Source: an uncultured Rubrobacteraceae bacterium (GTDB taxonomy: Bacteria > Actinomycetota > Rubrobacteria > Rubrobacterales > Rubrobacteraceae). Taken from it: 7,930 bases of DNA. The DNA lies in NCBI GenBank assembly GCA_902805985.1, contig CADCUW010000073.1, positions 1 to 7,930 on the forward strand. Reading direction: 5' to 3'. The position numbers and the translations under genes are program-made. The notes under the pieces are model-generated. The model saw only the letters and a program-made list of their open reading frames with translations, was not told where the DNA came from and did no database searches. This document shows, one piece after another, positions 1 through 5,637 of this stretch (the first letter of the stretch is position 1; each line of letters begins with the position of its first letter).

Positions 1-168
1 CACCAGGGGGAGCACCCCGACGTTCCAATCCGGGGCGTAGCGGATGGCCGATGTCGCCCACCCGGCCACGTGGGCCACGACGGCGCCGGTGGTCAGCGCC
101 GCCCCCGTGATGGCGACCAGACGCCCGAAGGCGGACATCATCACCGTAGCGGCCCAGGGGCGTGTCAT
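1..168 (-). CDS. Unrecognised protein, N-terminal 56 residues (runs off left edge)
   Basis: An open minus-strand frame begins with ATG at 168 and continues without a stop to the window edge. Almost every third codon position is G or C, as in the other real genes here, which supports coding. An in-frame TAA lies just upstream, and 168 is the first start codon after it. The peptide begins MTRPWAATVMMSAFGRL and continues with a hydrophobic stretch at about residues 17-35, rich in Ala, Val, Thr and Gly, that could be a membrane helix. A short Tyr/Trp-containing segment follows. No Shine-Dalgarno sequence precedes the ATG, but a TAAAAT box ends 9 bases before it, so the message may be leaderless. 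Met10 or Met11 are possible alternative starts. I do not recognise the family; a small membrane protein is the most that can be inferred. Confidence 0.6.
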   Translation of the reverse strand, partial: MTRPWAATVMMSAFGRLVAITGAALTTGAVVAHVAGWATSAIRYAPDWNVGVLPLV

Positions 169-177
169 AGTGGCGAC

Positions 178-183
178 ATTTTA
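178..183 (-). promoter_or_regulatory. Candidate -10 box (TAAAAT) for the left-edge gene
   Basis: Read on the minus strand, TAAAAT ends 9 bases before the ATG at 168. It matches the TATAAT consensus at five of six positions in an otherwise very GC-rich region. Usual -10 to start-site spacing would put transcription start within a few bases of the ATG, giving a leaderless or nearly leaderless message. No convincing -35 hexamer is seen 16-18 bases upstream. Confidence 0.35.
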
Positions 184-194
184 CGCCGTTCGCC

Positions 195-218
195 GGACCG
201 CCGGTAGCTCCGCGGTCT
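195..218. repeat. Small inverted repeat (GACCGC / GCGGTC)
   Basis: Arms GACCGC (196-201) and GCGGTC (212-217) pair perfectly around a 10-base loop, with a G-T pair possible at 195/218. It lies just upstream of the candidate -10 box of the left-edge gene, where an operator could sit. There is no T-run on either side, so it is not a classical terminator. Six-base arms occur by chance in DNA this GC-rich. Confidence 0.3.
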
Positions 219-269
219 CGCGAGTTCGAGGGCTGTTCGCCGGAGTCGGGGGGAGGGCTTCTTCGGGAA

Positions 270-301
270 TCGAACGCGGTCTCTCCCACTACCGCGTTCG
301 A
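270..301. repeat. 11-bp perfect inverted repeat, intergenic hairpin
   Basis: The arms TCGAACGCGGT (270-280) and ACCGCGTTCGA (291-301) are perfect reverse complements around a 10-base loop. This is the strongest hairpin in the 264-base gap between the dehydratase stop at 433 and the next minus-strand gene at 168. It could end the dehydratase transcript or serve as an operator. No T-tract follows on the minus strand, so a classical intrinsic terminator is not supported. The rest of the gap (169-432) shows nothing coding that I can support. Confidence 0.5.
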
Positions 302-432
302 GATTGTTATCGGCTGGCCGGAGTCTCCGCCGGCATCGGTTGACGCGCATCGCTCGATACCCCGAGCGTGGTCGAAATCCGCCGCGCGAAGCGCGCCCCC
401 GTGCGACGAGGTCGAACACTGGCCGGCGGCCC

Positions 433-3231
433 CTACATCGAGACGCCGAGAAGCCCGCGGGTGAACTGGAAGTCCGTGTTGTTGGCCGCGAAGAGCTTCG
501 GCGTGTACTCGCGGGAGGCGACCGCAGCTACGGTTTCGAGCGTCTTCCGCGTCCAGGTGTCCGGGGCTCCATCCAGGAGCGCGTCGAGGTCGTCGGCGTG
601 GCGGCGGATGGTCTCGGGGTCGGAGGAGACCTGGAGGAGTGGGATCATACGGTGCGCCTGCAGGGGCCGGCCCGCGACGTGCGCTAGCATGAGCTCCACG
701 CCCGTCGCCCCGAGGCCCGTGGCCGTCTCGATCCAGTGGTCCGTCGGCGCCTCCATTACGTGAAAACCAGCTTCCTCGAAAGCCTGCCCGTACGACAGGG
801 TGCTCCATACGGGCTGATCCCCGAGAACGGCGTCCAGGTAGATCTCTGAACCGAGCACCGCGGCCGTCCGGGGTACGACGACCGTGCCGCCCGAGCCGAC
901 GACGGCGAGCGTCGTCTCGGCGAGGCTGCGCGCCGCCTCGTCCGGCAGGGGGCCTGCGGCGTGGAGCCCGAGCCGTAAGTGCCCGGGGCCTGACGTCTCG
1001 TGCTCCAGGTCTTCTGAAGCCTCCAGGTTCTCCGAGAACCAGGTCTCGACCTTCTCGACCACGCTCTCTATGCCGCCGTCCAGTTGGACGCTGGCCCAGC
1101 CGAAGCGGTCGCGGTCGAGGCCCCGTTCGGCGAGGCGGTTCTCGAAGTAGTCGTTGTGGGTCTTCTCGCAGCCGTGTTCGAGGAGGAGGGCGAGCCTGAC
1201 GGTGGGGTTGGCGAGGTAGCCGAGCACGGTGCGGGAGTAGATGGCTTCGGCGGAGCCGGCCGAGACGCCGCAGCCCTCGGTGTGAGGGAGGGCGACGAAG
1301 CGGGTGATCTTATCCTGCGTGGCATCGCGGTCGTTCAGGCGATTGGCTATGCGGCGGGCGATCTGGCCGGAGCACAGACTCGTCGGCATCACGAGCCCGA
1401 CCTGGTCCGTCACCGGCCCGCGATCCGTCTTTATCGCCTCGAAAGCGAACTCGACGTCCGGAGCGTCATCCCTCACGGGCAGCGGCAGGCCGTCGGGCTC
1501 GGGGGAGTTCTCCAGCTCCACCAACCTCTCCGGCCCCGTCTGCTTCCAGTCGCGCCAGATGGAGACCTGGGCGTGTCCGGCCCTCTCCCCGACGGTCTTC
1601 TCGCCGGAGGCCGCCGTGATGGTCCGCTCGAACGTCTCCCGCCCGAGCTCGTCCATCGGGACGCCGTCGAGGTAGGCGCCGGCGTTTACGTCCATGTCCT
1701 TGGAGAGCAGGTCGTAGCGGCCGGTGGTGGTGACGACCTTTATGGTCGGGACGAAGGGGAAGTTGGTGATGGAGCCGTTGCCGGTGGTGAAGAAGATCAT
1801 GTTAGCGCCGGAGGCCACCTGACCTGCGACGCTCTCGAGGTCGTTGCCCGGGCTGTCCATGAAGTAGAAGCCGCCCCCGCGCATGGGCTCCGCGTACTCG
1901 ATGACCCGGTCTATCCGTACCTCGGGGTCCTTCTTCCTCGCGGCCCCGATGGATTTTATGGAGATGTTGTAGAGCCCGCGAAAGTTGTTCCCACCGGAGG
2001 GGTTGTCCTCGGCCGTGTGCCCGTGCCAGCCTACCCGCTCCTTGAACCGCTCGACCGTGGAGAGAAAGCGCCGCGCCGTCTCCGCGTCCTTCACGTTCTT
2101 CAGGACGTAGCGCTCGGCCCCTATGAGCTCGTCCGTCTCCGCGAGGTTCGCCGCCCCGCCGTTGCGCACGACCTCCCTGGAGACCCACCCGACGAGCGGG
2201 TTGGCGGAGACACCGGAGAACGCGTCGGACCCGCCGCACTGGAGCCCTATCTTGAGCCCCGAGAGCGGCTCCTGCGCGCGCCGGACGGCGTCGACGTCAT
2301 CCATCCACCCCATCACGTGTGCCTTGGCCCGCTCGAGGTCGGCCCTGAAGCTCCCTTCGAGGCTCATGAACTCGTGCGGCACGTCGTCGAGTGGGTATCC
2401 ATGATCCTCGGCGTAGCGGCGAAGCGCGCCGTTCGCGACCGCCCCCTCGTCGCCGCCGTCGATGGCCAGCACCGCGCCGACGTTCGGGTTGACCATGAAG
2501 CCGCACAGGGTGCGCAGCAGGAGGTCGAGGTTGTTCGGCGTCCGGCCCTCGCCGCCCTCGGTGTGGGCGACGCAGACGATGCCGTCGACGTTCTCGTAGG
2601 CATTCGAGACGCCGTTCATCTCCCACTCCAGCGCCCGCACGAAGCCCGTGAGCCGCGAGTTCACGCCGAGCACGACGACGTAGTTGCGCGTCCCGACGCC
2701 GCGCCCCCCGCCGCGCCGGTAGCCCGAAAAGGTGCGGGGCTCGTCGTACAGTGTCACCTGTTCGCCCGGTCGGAGATCCTCCCCGTCTAGGACGTAGGGC
2801 TCGAGCTCGGCGTCGCGGAAATTGGGCTTCTCCGGCAGGTCGAGGCCGGCCTTGCGGTAGCCCCCTGGCACCCTTCCCCCGCCCTGGTCCGAGGTCCCCT
2901 CGGGGTCTTCGACCCCGCCTCGTCCGGGAGCATCGAAGCGTTCGCGAAGGACGCGTAGGATCTTCTCGTTGCACGCGTAATCCCCGGGCGATATATCCCC
3001 CAGGGCCCGCCCGAAAGGCAGCCCCCACGAGAGGAGGTCCTCTCCCTCGCGGATGGGCTCCACGGCGAAGCGGTGGCCCTCGAGGACGGTGTGCGGCACC
3101 ACGAATTCCGAGCCCTCGTAGGAGAAGCGTAGCCCCGCCTCCAGGCGGCGGGTCGCTATGGCGACGTTATCCCCCGGGGCGGGAAGCCTTCCAACCTCGC
3201 CGAAGTCGAAGCGGTCTCTGTTAGGGTCCAC
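433..3231 (-). CDS. Altronate/galactarate dehydratase-family (UxaA-like) protein, double-module form, 932 aa
   Basis: This looks like a sugar-acid dehydratase of the UxaA/GarD family, which removes water from altronate- or galactarate-type acids using a metal ion in the cytoplasm. Usual members have about 500 residues, so this one is nearly twice as long. An N-terminal SAF domain spans about residues 10-85 (HTVLEGHRFAV at 47-57). Module A follows at about 170-560, with GVGTRN (178-183), HTEGGEG (223-229), QCGGSD (331-336), NPSGGNN (410-416), FMDSPGND (457-464) and GNGSITNF (484-491). Module B follows at about 605-932, with PTSLC, HTEGCG (650-655) and HGCE (686-689). The GTG start at 3231 is chosen because GGGAGG lies 4 bases upstream and the SAF domain begins just after it. 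A longer reading from ATG at 3393 adds 54 residues with no domain and crosses the divergent promoter region. The exact substrate cannot be told. The gene stands alone, divergent from the serine hydrolase. Confidence 0.85.
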   Translation of the reverse strand: MDPNRDRFDFGEVGRLPAPGDNVAIATRRLEAGLRFSYEGSEFVVPHTVLEGHRFAVEPIREGEDLLSWGLPFGRALGDISPGDYACNEKILRVLRERFDAPGRGGVEDPEGTSDQGGGRVPGGYRKAGLDLPEKPNFRDAELEPYVLDGEDLRPGEQVTLYDEPRTFSGYRRGGGRGVGTRNYVVVLGVNSRLTGFVRALEWEMNGVSNAYENVDGIVCVAHTEGGEGRTPNNLDLLLRTLCGFMVNPNVGAVLAIDGGDEGAVANGALRRYAEDHGYPLDDVPHEFMSLEGSFRADLERAKAHVMGWMDDVDAVRRAQEPLSGLKIGLQCGGSDAFSGVSANPLVGWVSREVVRNGGAANLAETDELIGAERYVLKNVKDAETARRFLSTVERFKERVGWHGHTAEDNPSGGNNFRGLYNISIKSIGAARKKDPEVRIDRVIEYAEPMRGGGFYFMDSPGNDLESVAGQVASGANMIFFTTGNGSITNFPFVPTIKVVTTTGRYDLLSKDMDVNAGAYLDGVPMDELGRETFERTITAASGEKTVGERAGHAQVSIWRDWKQTGPERLVELENSPEPDGLPLPVRDDAPDVEFAFEAIKTDRGPVTDQVGLVMPTSLCSGQIARRIANRLNDRDATQDKITRFVALPHTEGCGVSAGSAEAIYSRTVLGYLANPTVRLALLLEHGCEKTHNDYFENRLAERGLDRDRFGWASVQLDGGIESVVEKVETWFSENLEASEDLEHETSGPGHLRLGLHAAGPLPDEAARSLAETTLAVVGSGGTVVVPRTAAVLGSEIYLDAVLGDQPVWSTLSYGQAFEEAGFHVMEAPTDHWIETATGLGATGVELMLAHVAGRPLQAHRMIPLLQVSSDPETIRRHADDLDALLDGAPDTWTRKTLETVAAVASREYTPKLFAANNTDFQFTRGLLGVSM

Positions 3232-3235
3232 GCAG

Positions 3236-3241
3236 CCTCCC
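3236..3241 (-). promoter_or_regulatory. Ribosome binding site deciding the GTG start at 3231
   Basis: Read on the minus strand, GGGAGG is followed by CTGC and then GTG. This strong Shine-Dalgarno sequence is the main reason to prefer the GTG at 3231 over the upstream ATG at 3393, which has no such site. Confidence 0.7.
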
Positions 3242-3255
3242 GTAGCTCTTCTAAT

Positions 3256-3274
3256 GACCGTTGGTACAAGTCTA
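3256..3274 (-). promoter_or_regulatory. Candidate -10 (TAGACT) overlapping an operator-like sequence
   Basis: On the minus strand TAGACT (3274-3269) fits TAnnnT and would give a leader of about 30 bases to the GTG at 3231. Overlapping it is GACTTGTACCAACGGTC (3272-3256), which contains TTG-N3-CAA and flanking GAC/GTC. It resembles the TTGTA/TACAA operators bound by FCD-type GntR regulators, which often control sugar-acid genes. That link is inference; no such regulator is in the window and no clear -35 box is seen. Confidence 0.3.
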
Positions 3275-3354
3275 CCCCAGAGCAACCCGCCGTTTCGCCC
3301 GCGTTCACCTATCCGCGCGGGGGTGTCGCGGGACGGGGTAGCCCGGTGCGCAGG

Positions 3355-3368
3355 TAGGGTTATCCCTA
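3355..3368. repeat. Palindrome TAGGG-TTAT-CCCTA in the divergent intergenic region
   Basis: Five-base perfect arms flank a 4-base AT-rich centre, midway between the two divergent genes. A position between two start sites suits an operator acting on either. The 229-base region (3232-3460) also holds a CCCGCG / CGCGGG hairpin (3298-3321), the candidate promoters listed separately, and nothing coding that I can support. Confidence 0.3.
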
Positions 3369-3392
3369 AGCCCAAGTCTCCCGGCCGCTTCA

Positions 3393-3421
3393 TTGGCCGC
3401 GAACGCTCCCGGACCTACGCT
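3393..3421 (+). promoter_or_regulatory. Candidate promoter of the serine hydrolase gene (TTGGCC-17-TACGCT)
   Basis: TTGGCC (3393-3398) and TACGCT (3416-3421) are spaced by exactly 17 bases. The first matches TTGACA at four positions and the second fits TAnnnT. Transcription would start near 3428, leaving a leader of about 30 bases that contains the strong ribosome binding site. This is assigned by pattern alone. Confidence 0.35.
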
Positions 3422-3446
3422 TATGTCCGACAACGAACCAGACGAT

Positions 3447-3454
3447 TAGGAGGT
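3447..3454 (+). promoter_or_regulatory. Strong ribosome binding site (TAGGAGGT) for the start at 3461
   Basis: TAGGAGGT is nearly a full complement of the 16S rRNA tail and lies 6 bases before ATG at 3461. It decides this start over in-frame starts further upstream, as does the signal peptide that follows shortly after. Confidence 0.8.
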
Positions 3455-3460
3455 CGCTCC

Positions 3461-5566
3461 ATGCCACCCGTCAACAGGTACGCCGTCTGCCCGTCCAGGA
3501 CCTTTCCGGGGGTGGTCCGCGCGCGCCTGGCGCTGCTGGTCGTGATCGCCCTGTCGACCATCGCGATCACGAGCTCCCCCGGGCTGGCCCAGGCGCCGTC
3601 GAGCCGGACCGTAGGGGCACCGGAGAACCCGCGCGAGGTCCGGGGACCGACAGACGGGCGGGAGGTCGAGGCGTTCGTGGACGGCGTCGTGAAGCAGCAG
3701 CTCGAAGGCTACGAGATCCCGGGTGCTACGGTCTCCGTCGTGAGGGGCGGTGAGATCCTCTTCGCCAAGGGCTACGGCCAGGCCGACGTGGAGGCGGAGA
3801 AGCCCGTCGTCGCCGACGAGACGCTGTTCAGGATAGCCTCCACCAGCAAACTCTTCACCGCTACCGCCGTCATGCAGCTCGTGGAGAGGGGCAAGCTCGA
3901 TCTCGACGAGGACGTGAACGCCTACCTCGACGACGTCGAGATCCCCGATACATACCCGGGCCGGCCCGTGACCCTGCGCCACCTCCTCACCCACACCGCC
4001 GGCTTCGAGGAGGACTTCACGGGAACGGGCGCACGCGGCGCCTCGGGCGTGGAGCCTCTCGGGGAGTACCTGGCGGGCAAGACGCCCGCGCGCGTCAGGC
4101 CGCCCGGCGAGGCGATGGCCTACTCGAACTACGGCATGTCCCTGGCCGGCCACGTCGTGGAAGAGGTCTCGGGTGTTCCCTTCGCGCGCTACGTCGAGGA
4201 GAACGTCACGAGGCCCCTTGGCATGGACAGCACGACCTTCGATCAGCCGCCGGCGGGCGGGTTGCGGGAGAGGGTCGCAACGGGCTACGAGCGTCCCCAG
4301 GGCCCGGAGCCCGTCGCGGGGCCCTTCGAGTACATCGACGAGACGCCCGCCGGGAGCGCGAGCACCACCGCCACGGACATGGCGAGGTTCATGATCTCCC
4401 ACCTCCAGGACGGCCGCTACGGCGACGCCCGCATCCTCCGGGAGGCCACCGCTAGAGAGATGCACGAGCGTCAGTTCACAGCCCACCCTCGCATGGACGG
4501 GATGGCCTACGGCTTCATGGAGGGGACCACCAACGGCGAGCGGGTGCTGGAGCACGGGGGCAACCTCCTCAGGTTCCACGCGCTGGCCGCCATGCTGCCG
4601 GAGCGGAACGTCGGCATCTTCGTCGCCTACAACTCCTACGGGGAGGGCGGGGACTTCGCCGGGTACGAGCTGCTCGAGGCGTTCCTCGACCGCTACTACC
4701 CCGAGGCCACCCCGCCGCCGGCGCCCGAGCCATCCGCCGAAGGCTTCGCCGACGGGACGTCGGGGAACGCCGAACGCGTCGCCGGCGGCTACCGCAGCAC
4801 GCGCTCCAACGAGAGCGGTTTCGAGAAGGTCTTCACGCTCCTCGGCGGGCCACGGGTAACCGCCAACGGCGACGGCAGCATAACGACCACCGGGGTGCCC
4901 GTGCAGGGGGACTTCACCGGCCCCGAGCAGCGCTGGGTCGAGGTCGAGCCGCTGCTGTTCCGGGCGGAGGGAGGCTACGAGCACGTCGCCTTCGAGGAGG
5001 ACCGCGGGGGCCGCATCACGTACCTCTCCGGCGAGGTGGGCGGTCCGACCTCCGTCTCCGAGAAGGTCCCCTTCTACGGGGCGCGCGGGCTCCACCTCGG
5101 CCTGCTGGCGGGGAGCTTCGCGGTCTTCGCGCTCACGGTGCCGGGCTGGCCGGTCGGGGCGGGGATCTCCCGGTGGTACGGGAGGCGCGCACCCCACGAA
5201 AACCCGGAAGGCGGGAGGCCGGGCGTCAAGAAGCCGGGAGGGGAAGCCGGCGGCGCCCGCCTGGCGCGGCCGCTGGCCTGGGCCGTCGGCGTCCTCGCCC
5301 TGCTCTTCGCGGGCGGCGCGGCGCTGACCATCCTGGACCCGGAGGGGACGCTGTTCTTCGGCTTCTCACCCCTCCTGGTCGCCGTCCTGGCACTGCCCTA
5401 TCTGGTCGCCGCCCTCACGCTGGGCGTGCTCGTCTACGCAGCACTTGCCTGGACGCGCCGGTACTGGGGCCTCTTCGGGCGGCTGCACTACACGCTGGTG
5501 GCGCTCTCGGCTCTCGTCTTCGTCGCGCTGCTCGGCTACTACGGCCTGCTCGGGTTCCAGCTCTGA
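3461..5566 (+). CDS. Membrane-anchored serine hydrolase, class C beta-lactamase/PBP family
   Basis: This 701-residue protein is a serine hydrolase of the beta-lactamase/penicillin-binding-protein-like family, probably acting outside the cytoplasmic membrane. A signal peptide occupies residues 1-45, with a hydrophobic core at about 22-38 and a likely cleavage after Ala-Gln-Ala (43-45). The catalytic domain spans about 68-412. It has the SxxK motif STSK (Ser127, Lys130), the YSN motif (221-223) and an HGG motif (365-367) in the place of KTG. A Pro-rich linker (417-425) leads to a beta-rich region at about 428-535. Four hydrophobic segments follow at about 543-561, 603-624, 635-664 and 675-698, with a basic Gly/Pro-rich loop between the first two. 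HGG is common in esterase- and peptidase-like members, so true beta-lactamase activity should not be assumed. Peptide or ester substrates are equally possible. The downstream kinase starts 71 bases later. Confidence 0.88.
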   Translation: MPPVNRYAVCPSRTFPGVVRARLALLVVIALSTIAITSSPGLAQAPSSRTVGAPENPREVRGPTDGREVEAFVDGVVKQQLEGYEIPGATVSVVRGGEILFAKGYGQADVEAEKPVVADETLFRIASTSKLFTATAVMQLVERGKLDLDEDVNAYLDDVEIPDTYPGRPVTLRHLLTHTAGFEEDFTGTGARGASGVEPLGEYLAGKTPARVRPPGEAMAYSNYGMSLAGHVVEEVSGVPFARYVEENVTRPLGMDSTTFDQPPAGGLRERVATGYERPQGPEPVAGPFEYIDETPAGSASTTATDMARFMISHLQDGRYGDARILREATAREMHERQFTAHPRMDGMAYGFMEGTTNGERVLEHGGNLLRFHALAAMLPERNVGIFVAYNSYGEGGDFAGYELLEAFLDRYYPEATPPPAPEPSAEGFADGTSGNAERVAGGYRSTRSNESGFEKVFTLLGGPRVTANGDGSITTTGVPVQGDFTGPEQRWVEVEPLLFRAEGGYEHVAFEEDRGGRITYLSGEVGGPTSVSEKVPFYGARGLHLGLLAGSFAVFALTVPGWPVGAGISRWYGRRAPHENPEGGRPGVKKPGGEAGGARLARPLAWAVGVLALLFAGGAALTILDPEGTLFFGFSPLLVAVLALPYLVAALTLGVLVYAALAWTRRYWGLFGRLHYTLVALSALVFVALLGYYGLLGFQL

Positions 5567-5592
5567 GCCCGGGGAAGGTACGGGTTCGAGGG

Positions 5593-5622
5593 CCGGACGT
5601 CGCGGTCCGGGTACGCTATGGT
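5593..5622 (+). promoter_or_regulatory. Hairpin and candidate -10 (TATGGT) before the kinase gene
   Basis: In the 71-base gap, CCGGAC (5593-5598) and GTCCGG (5605-5610) form a 6-bp hairpin. TATGGT (5617-5622) follows at once and could be a -10 box, though no -35 match is seen. The hairpin could be an operator or a weak terminator of the hydrolase message. Read-through from the upstream gene into the kinase is also possible. Confidence 0.25.
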
Positions 5623-5637
5623 GAGAGCAGGAGTTTC

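Noticed and set aside
261..303. tRNA-like TTCGA sequences on both strands
   Set aside because: TTCGANN resembles a T-loop, but no five-base T-stem, acceptor stem or anticodon arm fits. The sequence is explained by the perfect inverted repeat.
44..343. Small plus-strand open frames at the left end
   Set aside because: They have no ribosome binding site or recognisable sequence. They are opposite the minus-strand gene or in the intergenic hairpin region.
388..405. GCGCG-rich mini hairpin downstream of the dehydratase stop as an intrinsic terminator
   Set aside because: The stem is only about 5 bp with a 3-base loop and no T-run on the minus strand, so it is not supported in such GC-rich DNA.
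1084..2790. Long plus-strand open frame (568 codons) opposite the dehydratase
   Set aside because: It mirrors the minus-strand coding frame in GC-rich DNA. It shows no recognisable domain, while the minus frame carries clear family motifs throughout.
3232..3393. 54-residue N-terminal extension of the dehydratase from ATG at 3393
   Set aside because: No Shine-Dalgarno sequence precedes that ATG. The extension has no domain, has less biased codons, and overlaps the promoter region of the divergent gene. GTG at 3231 has GGGAGG just upstream.
3446..5197. Long minus-strand open frame (583 codons) opposite the serine hydrolase
   Set aside because: It is a shadow of the hydrolase: low-complexity Arg/Gly/Val-rich translation with no motif, against intact catalytic motifs on the plus strand.
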